Assembly: GCA_026392535.1 (NCBI GenBank)
Contig: JAPLBX010000111.1
Span: forward strand, 1 to 14,416
Length of the DNA stretch: 14,416 nucleotides
Source of the DNA: Actinomycetota bacterium
GTDB taxonomy: Bacteria > Actinomycetota > Actinomycetes > S36-B12 > UBA5976
Reading direction: 5' to 3'
The translations under genes and the position numbers were made by a program. The notes beneath the pieces were generated by a model. It made no database searches. It was given only the letters and a program-made list of their open reading frames with translations, and was not told the origin of the DNA. How positions within the stretch are numbered: the stretch's first letter is position 1; every line of letters begins with the position of its first letter. Of the stretch, positions 1-6,632 are shown piece after piece.

Positions 1-477
1 CGCCTCAACATCTCAGTTGATGAAGCATGGGCACAAATTGAAGTTCAATTAAAGCGTCGTGCTGATCTCATCCCTAACCTTGTTGAAACTGTTAAAGGTT
101 ATGCAAAGCATGAACAATCTACCTTCGATGCTGTTGTCACAGCACGTGCTAAGGCAACAACTGCCAGCACAGTTGCAGACACAGCTGCTGCCGATGGAAT
201 GCTCACACAAGCACTCCGCGGATTACTTGCAGTTGCTGAGGCTTACCCTGATCTAAAGGCATCAGCTAACTTCTCACAACTACAAGAAGAATTAGCTGGC
301 ACCGAAAATAAAGTTGCATTTGCAAGACAGTATTACAACGATTCAGTTAACCAACTGAATTCAACTGTGCAAGCAATCCCAGGAATGTTCTTTGCACCGC
401 TTGCAAAAGTCTCAGTACGTGATTTCTACGAAATTGAAGACCCTGAAGCACGCAAGGCTCCTAAAGTTCAGTTTTAG
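1..477 (+). CDS. lemA: LemA family protein (5' end missing)
   Basis: The reading frame is open from the first base, so the gene begins before the window. The 158 visible residues match the LemA family: an early stretch with KRRADLIPNLVETVKGYAKHE, the family's most recognisable motif, then alpha-helical segments ending in FYEIEDPEARKAPKVQF. LemA proteins are usually about 185-195 residues with one N-terminal membrane segment and a helical-bundle domain. The missing part is therefore roughly 30 residues, including that membrane anchor. The biochemical role of LemA is not settled. The gene often sits next to htpX or other envelope genes, as here, with htpX starting 7 nt after this stop codon. 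The pair is very probably cotranscribed. Family assignment is firm; function is only suggested by context. Confidence 0.9.
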   Translation, partial: RLNISVDEAWAQIEVQLKRRADLIPNLVETVKGYAKHEQSTFDAVVTARAKATTASTVADTAAADGMLTQALRGLLAVAEAYPDLKASANFSQLQEELAGTENKVAFARQYYNDSVNQLNSTVQAIPGMFFAPLAKVSVRDFYEIEDPEARKAPKVQF

Positions 478-484
478 ATAATTT

Positions 485-1393
485 ATGGCTGTTTCATTTA
501 AGGCAATGCAAGCTGCCAACAAGCGCAAAACAATTATTCTGATTGCGATGATGGCATCACTTACGGCATTTGTTGTTTATGCAATTGGTTTATACATGGG
601 TGTAGCGACAACTGGGCTAGTCCCATTCGTTGTTTTAATCTCTGTCGGCGGCACATGGTGGTCTTATTACGCAAGCGATCGCATCGTAATGACAATGACT
701 GGCGCACGCGTGATTGAAGAAAGCGATGCACCGCAGCTTTACAACATTGTTCAAGAAGTTGTAATTGCTTCCGGAATGCCGATGCCAAAAGTTGCAATAG
801 TTGAAGATGATGCTCCGAATGCATTTGCCACAGGTAGAGATCCAGAGCATGCTGTCATCGCCTTTACAACAGGAATTTTGCGCGTCATGGACCGCGAACA
901 GTTGCAAGGAGTTGTCGCTCACGAAATGGCACATGTGGCGAACAGAGACACTCTGGTGTCGGCTGTTGCGGCAACCACCGCAGGCGCAATTGCGCTCATG
1001 AGCGACATGGTTAGCCGGATTCTTTGGTTTGGTGGCGGCAGGGATCGGGACCGTAACGCAAACCCAATCGCCCTTATCGGCGTCGTGATTGTGATCATTT
1101 TGGCTCCACTTGCAGCAATGCTTTTGCGAAGTGCAATTTCGCGAAATCGTGAATCATTAGCTGATGCCACTGGAGTGGAATTCACTAGAAATCCTGCCGG
1201 TCTTCGCCGCGCATTAGAGCAGCTAGAAAAAGACTCAACAGTTGTTCGCCAGCGCTCTACATCAGTTGCGCATGTTTGGATTGAATCGCCTTTGGATTCA
1301 TCGTTCACAAGCAAATTGTTTGCAACCCATCCACCGCTTAGTGAAAGAATCGCTTCCCTTAAAGCTATTGAGTCTGGAACTTACGAAAACTAA
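485..1393 (+). CDS. htpX: HtpX-like membrane zinc metalloprotease (M48)
   Basis: This is a 302-residue M48-family protease expected to degrade misfolded membrane proteins from the cytoplasmic side. Two N-terminal membrane segments (about residues 17-37 and 43-62) precede the catalytic domain. The zinc site is visible as HEMAH (His146, Glu147, His150) and the downstream third ligand Glu223 in RESLADATGVEF. Further hydrophobic stretches lie near residues 158-175 and 195-215. FATHPPLSERIASL near the C-terminus is also typical of HtpX. The length is close to the usual 285-300. The ATG lies 7 nt after the lemA stop with no good Shine-Dalgarno sequence and no TAnnnT box at leaderless distance, so translation is probably coupled to lemA. 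The TAA overlaps the stop codon of the convergent MFS gene. Confidence 0.93.
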   Translation: MAVSFKAMQAANKRKTIILIAMMASLTAFVVYAIGLYMGVATTGLVPFVVLISVGGTWWSYYASDRIVMTMTGARVIEESDAPQLYNIVQEVVIASGMPMPKVAIVEDDAPNAFATGRDPEHAVIAFTTGILRVMDREQLQGVVAHEMAHVANRDTLVSAVAATTAGAIALMSDMVSRILWFGGGRDRDRNANPIALIGVVIVIILAPLAAMLLRSAISRNRESLADATGVEFTRNPAGLRRALEQLEKDSTVVRQRSTSVAHVWIESPLDSSFTSKLFATHPPLSERIASLKAIESGTYEN

Positions 1394-2595
1394 TCTGTTG
1401 TTTCTGTAACATGGCTCATCGCGGGTTTTAGCGAACCTTTTGCCGACCTATGTAAAGTAAATGCTGACAATATAAATAGTGTGCTACTAATGATTAGCGC
1501 GTAAGACGGTCCGTATTCACGGGAATTTTCGGCAACAATGCCAGATAAAGAATTACCAAGTGCAGCTGCGGAGCCTTCAATGAACCAGATGGAACCTAGT
1601 GAAGCAACTGCAGCACCACGTGGTCGAACGATGTCAACCACTTCAAGATAAAAAACTTGGGCAGCTCCGAGCGGCAGGCCGATAATAAACATCAAAGTTG
1701 TTGTAGGTAAACCTGCTGGCATTAAGAATAAGGGCAGTGCAATTATTGAAAAGGCATATTGGGTTTTGTAAAGACCGCGTAGTGGAACAAGATGTTTCAA
1801 TCTAGTACCGGCATACAAGCCACCCAATATTCCACCCAATGCAACAGCAGCAAGTGAAGGAGCTGCCCAGCCGGCTAAATCTTGAATCGTCGCACGAGCA
1901 GGGACCGCAACATCTAGTAGTCCATATCCCAAACCGATCAATACTGCTTCCATGGCCAGCACTCGCATCGCGGGTGATTTGAAGATTCCCTTTTCACCTT
2001 CAACTTTTTGTTCTGGAACCCAGCGTTTAGATATTGGGTTTGACAAGAGCAATGTTCCGCCAATCAACATCAAAATTGCGGTTGTGGTTAATGCGACTCG
2101 ACCAGAGAAATGCAATGCCAACCAAGTGCCAATTGCTGGGCCAATCAGACTTGTCACATTCAAAATTGTTGAATCAAGTGCGTATGCAGTACGAATTCTT
2201 TCCTGACCTGCAACTAATACCCAAAGCGGTCGCATACTCAAATTAATGGGTGGCGATACCAATCCCATCACCATGGCTAGCAATATTGCGCTTAGTAAAT
2301 CAGTCGCGAAATAAGCCAACGCAATTGTAGAAATTGTGTAAAGCGGAACCAAAATAAGTAGCGGTTTAGTTTGGCCCCACCGATCAATCGCATGTCCACG
2401 AAAGCCTGCTGTCAAAGATGAAACCAGAGTTTGAGCTCCAATGACAAAACCAGCCGATGAAAGACTATTTGTTAGATCGAGAATGTGGAAAAAGAGGGCT
2501 AAACCAACCATTCCATAAGCGGTGCGAGGAGGTAGTGATGAAAGCATCAGGCGAAGCGCACCTGGCAAACGGAGTAACTCTTTGTATTCCTGCAT
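1390..2595 (-). CDS. MFS transporter (substrate unknown)
   Basis: This encodes a 401-residue, strongly hydrophobic protein with about 10-12 membrane segments. The loop GFRGHAIDRWGQTKPLL (near residues 67-83) corresponds to the MFS signature between TM2 and TM3. A following segment with PPINLSMRPLWVLVAGQERIRTAYALDS is characteristic of an actinobacterial drug/metabolite MFS subgroup. The substrate cannot be inferred. An in-frame start at 2658 would add 21 residues, but that stretch is encoded by a terminator hairpin. The ATG at 2595 has a TAACCT box ending 7 nt upstream, so I chose it. The product then begins MQEYKELLRLPGALRLML. The gene is probably monocistronic, since a terminator separates it from the upstream membrane-protein gene. 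Its stop codon overlaps the htpX stop on the other strand. Family confidence is high; substrate is unassigned. Confidence 0.85.
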   Translation of the reverse strand: MQEYKELLRLPGALRLMLSSLPPRTAYGMVGLALFFHILDLTNSLSSAGFVIGAQTLVSSLTAGFRGHAIDRWGQTKPLLILVPLYTISTIALAYFATDLLSAILLAMVMGLVSPPINLSMRPLWVLVAGQERIRTAYALDSTILNVTSLIGPAIGTWLALHFSGRVALTTTAILMLIGGTLLLSNPISKRWVPEQKVEGEKGIFKSPAMRVLAMEAVLIGLGYGLLDVAVPARATIQDLAGWAAPSLAAVALGGILGGLYAGTRLKHLVPLRGLYKTQYAFSIIALPLFLMPAGLPTTTLMFIIGLPLGAAQVFYLEVVDIVRPRGAAVASLGSIWFIEGSAAALGNSLSGIVAENSREYGPSYALIISSTLFILSAFTLHRSAKGSLKPAMSHVTETTD

Positions 2596-2602
2596 TTGGC
2601 CA

Positions 2603-2608
2603 AGGTTA
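2603..2608 (-). promoter_or_regulatory. -10 element for leaderless MFS gene
   Basis: On the minus strand TAACCT is followed by 7 nt (TGGCCAA) and then the ATG at 2595. This places the expected transcription start at or next to the A of ATG. It lies just after the upstream terminator, so the gene needs its own promoter here. No convincing -35 is visible. Confidence 0.55.
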
Positions 2609-2627
2609 GCGGCTGCGGCTAAAAGTA

Positions 2628-2660
2628 GAGTGAGGGTCGCATTAACTGCGACCCTCACTC
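2628..2660 (-). terminator. Strong intrinsic terminator after the 191-aa membrane protein gene
   Basis: A perfect 14-bp stem is formed by GAGTGAGGGTCGCA (2628-2641) and its exact complement (2647-2660), with a 5-nt loop. Read on the minus strand, the hairpin is followed by TACTTTTAG, a T-rich tail. It lies 17 nt after the stop codon of the 2678-3253 gene and just before the MFS promoter, so it insulates the two genes. Confidence 0.85.
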
Positions 2661-2677
2661 ATTGAGGAGAGTTATTG

Positions 2678-3253
2678 CTATGCAGTTTCAACTGCCTTTG
2701 CGTGGCGGAAGCCAAACAAAGCTAATAAGAACATCACGACTGCGCCTACATAGCAGGCGTATGAAGCGATGAGAGCAATCTGGCCGATTGACCAAAATGC
2801 GTAACCTTCAAGCAAAAGTCCGCGCAAGGTGTCACCCATGAACATGGTCATACGTTGTTGACCAAGTGCAGCGGTTTCAGGTGCGGTTGGATCACTCGCC
2901 AGAGCGGCCATGTAAGCGCCTGAGATTTCTGAGTAAGTCTTGCCGCCACCAATACCAGCCATGTGGACTGCAATGTAGTGATCTGCGTAAGCCTTAGCTC
3001 CATCACCAGTGGTCAATGAAGTGCCAATGAAAGGGGCTAGTGCATCAATGTCTGCTTGGGTAAATCCACCTTCGCCAGCAACTGGAGCTGTGTCTGTGGT
3101 TGGGAAGTTGATATTCTGCTGAGCAAGTTGTTCGGTAACTGATGTGTCTGCGAAGGAATAGCCGGTGTAGGCCAAATATCCTGCAACTACTAATAGGCCT
3201 GCAAGTGCAAGACCTAGGTAACTAACCATTTTGTCTAATGTTTTTCTGTTCAT
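2678..3253 (-). CDS. Small actinobacterial membrane protein of unknown function
   Basis: This is a 191-residue protein with one N-terminal membrane segment (about residues 10-30), a long extracytoplasmic-looking middle part and one or two C-terminal membrane segments (about residues 150-183). The middle holds EQLAQQNINFPTTD and AYADHYIAVHMAGIGGGKTYSEISG. These recall a family of actinobacterial membrane proteins with an 'LA..NI...' stretch and a 'GKTYAEL' motif that are often mislabelled aromatic-ring dioxygenase LigA. That resemblance is from memory and is weak. No catalytic motif is visible and I do not assign a function. The ATG at 3253 has TAGGTT ending 6 nt upstream, supporting leaderless expression. 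The gene stands alone and ends in a strong terminator. It is divergent from the DUF4287 gene across 110 bp. Confidence 0.75.
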   Translation of the reverse strand: MNRKTLDKMVSYLGLALAGLLVVAGYLAYTGYSFADTSVTEQLAQQNINFPTTDTAPVAGEGGFTQADIDALAPFIGTSLTTGDGAKAYADHYIAVHMAGIGGGKTYSEISGAYMAALASDPTAPETAALGQQRMTMFMGDTLRGLLLEGYAFWSIGQIALIASYACYVGAVVMFLLALFGFRHAKAVETA

Positions 3254-3259
3254 GGCTTA

Positions 3260-3265
3260 AACCTA
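3260..3265 (-). promoter_or_regulatory. -10 element for leaderless 191-aa membrane protein gene
   Basis: On the minus strand TAGGTT is followed by 6 nt (TAAGCC) and then ATG, matching the spacing seen at seven other genes in the window. There is no Shine-Dalgarno sequence before the ATG. Confidence 0.5.
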
Positions 3266-3351
3266 AGGACTCAGACACGCAGAGCAATAAGGGCAAAAGT
3301 CCTGAATTTTCCAGTCTGCATGAGCAGTAGCGCCGAACAATCGCCTTTATC

Positions 3352-3357
3352 TATATT
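3352..3357 (+). promoter_or_regulatory. -10 element for leaderless DUF4287 gene
   Basis: TATATT is followed by TCTCCC (6 nt) and then the ATG at 3364. This is the closest match to a consensus -10 among the short-leader promoters here. No Shine-Dalgarno sequence precedes the ATG. Confidence 0.6.
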
Positions 3358-3363
3358 TCTCCC

Positions 3364-3576
3364 ATGGCAGAAAAGAAATTAACCGGTCCAGCTTCGTATT
3401 TCCCGTCGATCGAAAAGAAATATGGCAAGCCAATTGAGCACTGGATGAAGGAACTGAAGAAAGTTTCAAAACTTGCTCACATGGAACAAGTCGCACATCT
3501 GAAAACAAAGTTTGAAATGGGCCACGGTCATGCAAACGCAATCGTTGCAGTGTTTCGTAAAGAAAATAATTTGTAA
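3364..3576 (+). CDS. DUF4287 domain protein
   Basis: This is a 70-residue soluble, lysine- and histidine-rich protein. It carries the DUF4287 pattern: GPASYFPSIEKKYGKPIEHWM at residues 8-28, then HMEQVAHLKTKFEMGHGHANAIVA with the GHGHANA signature near residues 53-59. The domain fills the whole protein. The function of DUF4287 is not established; proteins of this type also occur fused to DUF5655. The start is supported by TATATT ending 6 nt before the ATG. The gene stands alone between a divergent membrane-protein gene and a convergent acetyltransferase gene. Only 34 nt separate it from the acetyltransferase stop, with no convincing terminator. Domain assignment is firm; role is unknown. Confidence 0.85.
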   Translation: MAEKKLTGPASYFPSIEKKYGKPIEHWMKELKKVSKLAHMEQVAHLKTKFEMGHGHANAIVAVFRKENNL

Positions 3577-3610
3577 GTTGGCTTACTAGCCATCAAGCTG
3601 AAATTACTTA

Positions 3611-4096
3611 CTACCTATCGAGTTGAAAGTCATAGCGCAGAAAGTCGTCTTGGTAAATATCTCGCAAAACCCCACCACATTTCTCAATTACTTTGCGAGA
3701 CGGTTCATTGCTGGTGCGGCAAGTAATTAGCAGGTGATTACGTTCAATTTCTCGGGCTCTAGTTAGAAGTTCTTTGAGCATTTGGGTTGCATACCCTCGG
3801 CCTTGATGAGTTGGACGAACCTCGTATCCCACATCGCCATGAGTTTGATAGAAATCACCTTCGGCGATATCTCTTAATCGAATTCGACCCACAACAACTC
3901 CTGCATCAATCCACCAATAATGCGTGTGGTCCAAAGATTCAATGTGTTGATGCAAAAGCATTTCAGGTGCATCAAATGGAAGGTCCCATTCTTTGGCCTG
4001 ACCTCGCAAGGCCTCATCGTGTAAGAGGTCTCTAAATGATGACACGTGTTCAACTGACGGTCTAAAAAGGGAACCACCAATAGGTTGATTACGCAT
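3611..4096 (-). CDS. GNAT family N-acetyltransferase
   Basis: This is a 161-residue single-domain GNAT protein expected to transfer acetyl from acetyl-CoA to an unknown small molecule or amine. The central sheet leads into GYEVRPTHQGRGYATQML. Its QGRGYA (residues 98-103) is the acetyl-CoA pyrophosphate-binding loop. The later LLITCRTSNEPSRKVIEKCGGVLRD (122-146) is the usual N..S..VIEK.GG part of the fold. The pattern resembles the COG3981 predicted acetyltransferases. The ATG at 4096 has TAGCCT ending 6 nt upstream, supporting that start and a leaderless message. The gene is divergent from the HAD phosphatase gene, with only 27 nt between the two start codons. Substrate cannot be inferred. 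Confidence 0.88.
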   Translation of the reverse strand: MRNQPIGGSLFRPSVEHVSSFRDLLHDEALRGQAKEWDLPFDAPEMLLHQHIESLDHTHYWWIDAGVVVGRIRLRDIAEGDFYQTHGDVGYEVRPTHQGRGYATQMLKELLTRAREIERNHLLITCRTSNEPSRKVIEKCGGVLRDIYQDDFLRYDFQLDR

Positions 4097-4102
4097 GTCC
4101 CA

Positions 4103-4108
4103 AGGCTA
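4103..4108 (-). promoter_or_regulatory. -10 element for leaderless acetyltransferase gene
   Basis: On the minus strand TAGCCT is followed by TGGGAC (6 nt) and then ATG at 4096. The upstream half of this promoter must extend into the 5' end of the divergent HAD gene. Confidence 0.5.
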
Positions 4109-4111
4109 TGG

Positions 4112-4117
4112 CACACT
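4112..4117 (+). promoter_or_regulatory. -10-like element for leaderless HAD gene
   Basis: CACACT is followed by CACGCC (6 nt) and then GTG at 4124. Only A2 and T6 match the TAnnnT pattern, so the box is weak. The spacing equals that of the other promoters, and no other start signal exists in the 27-bp gap. Confidence 0.35.
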
Positions 4118-4123
4118 CACGCC

Positions 4124-4966
4124 GTGCCTAGGCCTTTAATAGCGACTGATCTCGATGGAACCTTACTAACGACAGGTTCGCAAGCTCCGCATCCAGATGC
4201 AATTTCCGCAGTTCATAAAGCTATTGCCGCTGGAATTCCAGTGGTGTTCGCAACAGGGCGTTCGCCAATCGATATTTTGCCAGTAGCGCAAATGGTTGGC
4301 CATCACTGGTTTGCGGTATGCAATGATGGAAGTTCCTTAGTCGATTTGGCAACTGAGACTGTTGTTCGAACCCATCCAATGAGTGAAGATTTGCTCGAGA
4401 CTGTTATTTCGAAACTTCGCTCAGAATTTGCCGGGGCAAAATTTCTATTCGACAGAGTTGAAGTTGGCCCAATTAGTAGTTCTTACAAGATTATTGCCGA
4501 GACCGGCTTTGAAGCCCCATGGGCTTGGGCGCTAGATGGGGCAAGCTTTGTAGACGATATTTCCACCGAGATAAATGTTGGTGGCATTGTGAAACTCAGT
4601 GTCTACATAGATGCCGATGGCACGACTGATTCAACTTATAAAGACGTAAAAGAATTTTTACCAGAAGTGACATGTGTGCGTATACATTCAGACAAAACTT
4701 TCATAGACATTTGCAACCGAGGCATTTCTAAAGCCACCGGGGTGGCGGAAATCGCCGAGATGCAAGGAATTGCTCAAGAAGATGTATTTGCAGTCGGAGA
4801 CTTGTTCAACGATATTGAAATGTTGGGTTGGGCAGGATTCTCATTTGCGGTTGAAAATGCTCACCCTCACGTGCATGATGTTGCAGATTTGATTGTGCCA
4901 TCAAATGACGATGGTGGAGTAGCACAAGTGGTTCAAGCAGCGCTTGAACACCTAAATCGTCCTTAG
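4124..4966 (+). CDS. HAD superfamily (Cof/IIB type) phosphatase
   Basis: This is a 280-residue predicted phosphatase of the HAD-IIB (Cof-like) group, acting on phosphorylated sugars or cofactors in the cytoplasm. Motif I is IATDLDGTLL, with nucleophile Asp9 and acid/base Asp11. Motif II is FATGR (Thr44). Lys203 in GISKATGV fits motif III. GDLFNDIEM, with Asp226 and Asp230, is motif IV. The roughly 120-residue insert between motifs II and III is the C2-type cap. The frame is also open from a TTG at 4085, but the GTG at 4124 places the DLDGT motif at the usual distance from the N-terminus. It also has a CACACT box 6 nt upstream, so I chose it. The stop lies 11 nt from the convergent flavoenzyme gene. 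Substrate is unknown. Confidence 0.9.
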   Translation: MPRPLIATDLDGTLLTTGSQAPHPDAISAVHKAIAAGIPVVFATGRSPIDILPVAQMVGHHWFAVCNDGSSLVDLATETVVRTHPMSEDLLETVISKLRSEFAGAKFLFDRVEVGPISSSYKIIAETGFEAPWAWALDGASFVDDISTEINVGGIVKLSVYIDADGTTDSTYKDVKEFLPEVTCVRIHSDKTFIDICNRGISKATGVAEIAEMQGIAQEDVFAVGDLFNDIEMLGWAGFSFAVENAHPHVHDVADLIVPSNDDGGVAQVVQAALEHLNRP

Positions 4967-4977
4967 GTTTTAAACCC

Positions 4978-6435
4978 TTAAACTTTTGAACTTAAGAAAT
5001 CAACCACATTTTGTACTGACCAACCCTTTGGGTGAATCTTGATAAGTTCACGAGGTCCCTTTAGGTCGCTACCAAAAGTGACAAGAACCGGTTCTTCATA
5101 ACCATCTGGGCGAATCTGTCCCATACCCACGGTTGCAAGAAGTCCATTGCAAAGGCATTTACGTCCGACGGTTTCACTTATGTCGCCGCCCTTGTCCAGG
5201 AATGCATCCACTGGTTCAGCCGAGCAGCGGTAACTAAGTGTGTTTGGTTCGCGTTCAAACGGTTCGCGCAAATATCCAAGATCGCATAGTCGAGGACGAG
5301 CTTCATAAACTTCTTGTTTAGCAATAGTGTTTTGAACAGCAGCAACCTTGAAAGGGAAACCTGTTGGAGATGCTTTAGCATCGGTCTTAACTTTGAATTC
5401 GGTGTCAAGTAGGTCGGCTAATAATTCATCTTTAAGCTCTCGCAAAATTCCAGATTCGTTTGAAGCTGCAAATAGTGAACCAACTTGGATGCCGCAAGCT
5501 CCGAGGTCTTTTGCTTCTAACAGTTTTTCAGGCACTGAATATCCTCCGGCCATCCAAAACGGAAGGCCAACTGCACGGAGTTTTTCGTAATCTACTTCAT
5601 CTCGGGCACCGTAAATCGGTTCGCCTTCTTCGTTGTATTCAACTCTGCCACGTGGTGGTGCGTTGTGTCCGCCAGCATCCGGTCTTTCAACAACAAACCC
5701 GTCAGGTTTGGTTGCTGGATTTTTCGACAAGTGCATGGCTAGAACATGCGTGGTGATGATTGCGATAAAAAATGGTCGCTTCAAAGGTGCCGGCAAGATT
5801 GGACCCAATGTTTTTGGATCGAAAGTCATTTTGTAATTGATGGTTGAACCTGCAACGTCGATATCAAGTGCGGCTTCTTCATTATTCTGAAACTTATTTA
5901 GTGCACCAGGAATTTCAGCTGGAATACCGGCGCCCATCAATACTGCATCGACGCCAGCAAGCATTGCTCCATACAAGGTGCCAAGTGTGGAAAGTTGAAT
6001 TTTTTCAAGAAGGTTAATACCGATAAGACCTTCATGGCCTTCTTTTGCCAACCAAACTTCGACGAATGCAGAAACCGCAAGCAGCTCCCAAGTTTTTTTA
6101 GCAGGAACTAACGAAAGTTTTGTAGCAGGACGATAAGTTGGTTTATCTGATCTTCCGTTTTCGCGGTAGAAAGTTTTTTGAATATTTTGCGCCATCTCTT
6201 GATCTGGGAAAGCTGCAAGTGCGCGGCGGATGTCTCCGTTGAAATCACCATTTTGAAGGCGACGGGCTAGAACGACATCTAGTGCGGTGCCAGACACAAC
6301 TCCCATTTCTCCAGTTTGAGCAACAGCGTTTGCAAGTTCGTAAGAAGAAACTGCAACGCCCATACCGCCTTGAATGATTCTCGGGGTGCGCCCACTGATA
6401 GGTGATACCAAATGCGGGGTGGTGGCAAAAGTCAT
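4978..6435 (-). CDS. Nitronate monooxygenase-like (2-nitropropane dioxygenase family) flavoenzyme
   Basis: This is a 485-residue FMN-dependent TIM-barrel enzyme of the NMO/2-NPD family, expected to oxidise alkyl nitronates or a related carbanion substrate. Visible features are IIQGGMGVAVS (residues 20-30), the AGGH motif at 254-257 in ERPDAGGHNAPPRG, AGGY at 296-299 and GIQVGSLFAAS from 315 for FMN phosphate binding. The protein is longer than the common 320-370-residue enzymes. Its C-terminal part holds cysteines at 384, 404, 427 and 429 (YRCSAEP, GRKCLCNGL). A similar long form exists in Streptomyces as I recall it. Upstream ATGs exist at 6444 and 6588. I chose 6435 because TAATAT ends exactly 7 nt before it. 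The physiological substrate is unknown, and an enoyl-reductase-like role cannot be excluded. Confidence 0.82.
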   Translation of the reverse strand: MTFATTPHLVSPISGRTPRIIQGGMGVAVSSYELANAVAQTGEMGVVSGTALDVVLARRLQNGDFNGDIRRALAAFPDQEMAQNIQKTFYRENGRSDKPTYRPATKLSLVPAKKTWELLAVSAFVEVWLAKEGHEGLIGINLLEKIQLSTLGTLYGAMLAGVDAVLMGAGIPAEIPGALNKFQNNEEAALDIDVAGSTINYKMTFDPKTLGPILPAPLKRPFFIAIITTHVLAMHLSKNPATKPDGFVVERPDAGGHNAPPRGRVEYNEEGEPIYGARDEVDYEKLRAVGLPFWMAGGYSVPEKLLEAKDLGACGIQVGSLFAASNESGILRELKDELLADLLDTEFKVKTDAKASPTGFPFKVAAVQNTIAKQEVYEARPRLCDLGYLREPFEREPNTLSYRCSAEPVDAFLDKGGDISETVGRKCLCNGLLATVGMGQIRPDGYEEPVLVTFGSDLKGPRELIKIHPKGWSVQNVVDFLSSKV

Positions 6436-6442
6436 AGGCGGC

Positions 6443-6448
6443 ATATTA
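6443..6448 (-). promoter_or_regulatory. -10 element for leaderless flavoenzyme gene
   Basis: On the minus strand TAATAT is followed by GCCGCCT (7 nt) and then the ATG at 6435. The match is one base from consensus TATAAT-type boxes and overlaps the alternative ATG at 6444, which argues against that start. Confidence 0.55.
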
Positions 6449-6454
6449 CCTAGA

Positions 6455-6474
6455 AACCTACGCAACCGTAGGTT
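6455..6474. promoter_or_regulatory. Perfect palindromic operator-like site upstream of the flavoenzyme gene
   Basis: The arms AACCTACG (6455-6462) and CGTAGGTT (6467-6474) are exact reverse complements with a 4-nt centre. If transcription starts at the ATG at 6435, the site covers about -20 to -39, over the expected -35 region. This is a typical place for a repressor operator of the TetR kind. No regulator gene is adjacent, so the binding protein is unknown. Confidence 0.55.
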
Positions 6475-6535
6475 AGCAATCGTGTCAGTTTTACACTCAC
6501 AAAATTGCACATAACTGCTTGATTTTGCAAGCACT

Positions 6536-6578
6536 TTGATAGCATTTAAGAGCAGGTTGATAGCACTTAAAGTGCAGG
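6536..6578. repeat. Two-copy tandem repeat of 21/22 bp between glnA terminator and flavoenzyme promoter
   Basis: Copy 1 (6536-6556) and copy 2 (6557-6578) both begin TTGATAGCA, share TTAA in the middle and end in GCAGG, directly abutting. The second copy contains the near-palindrome GCACTT-A-AAGTGC (6563-6575). No coding frame of interest crosses it. It may be an extra regulator site or simple duplication. Confidence 0.6.
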
Positions 6579-6586
6579 AATAAAGC

Positions 6587-6618
6587 AAAAACCCCGCCAG
6601 AGATCTGACGGGGTTTTT
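6587..6618 (-). terminator. Intrinsic terminator of glnA
   Basis: The stem arms are 6592-6600 (CCCCGCCAG) and 6605-6613 (CTGACGGGG) around a 4-nt loop, flanked by AAAAA and TTTTT. On the minus-strand RNA the one imperfect pair becomes a G-U, and the stem is followed by a U run. This fits termination 15 nt after the glnA stop. On the plus strand it would hold an A-C mismatch, so minus is favoured. Confidence 0.85.
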
Positions 6619-6632
6619 GTGAGCCTAGAGGC

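Noticed and set aside
561..1314. Minus-strand open frames opposite htpX (561-824, 635-934, 919-1314)
   Set aside because: They mirror the htpX coding frame, show no family features and lack start signals.
2596..2658. 21-residue N-terminal extension of the MFS protein
   Set aside because: The extension is encoded by the terminator hairpin and the gene's own -10 region; the ATG at 2595 has the leaderless box.
3579..3592. Small hairpin TGGCT-TACT-AGCCA between the DUF4287 and acetyltransferase genes
   Set aside because: The 5-bp stem has no T run on either strand, so it is too weak to call a terminator.
4966..4976. GGTTT-T-AAACC palindrome between HAD and flavoenzyme stop codons
   Set aside because: The loop is a single base and there is no U tract; not a credible terminator.
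5348..5836. Plus-strand frames (5348-5590, 5460-5756, 5633-5836) opposite the flavoenzyme gene
   Set aside because: Shadows of a well-conserved minus-strand gene, with no motif or start signal.
6436..6588. N-terminal extension of the flavoenzyme from 6588 or 6444
   Set aside because: It would translate the tandem repeat, the palindrome and the -10 box; homology begins after 6435.
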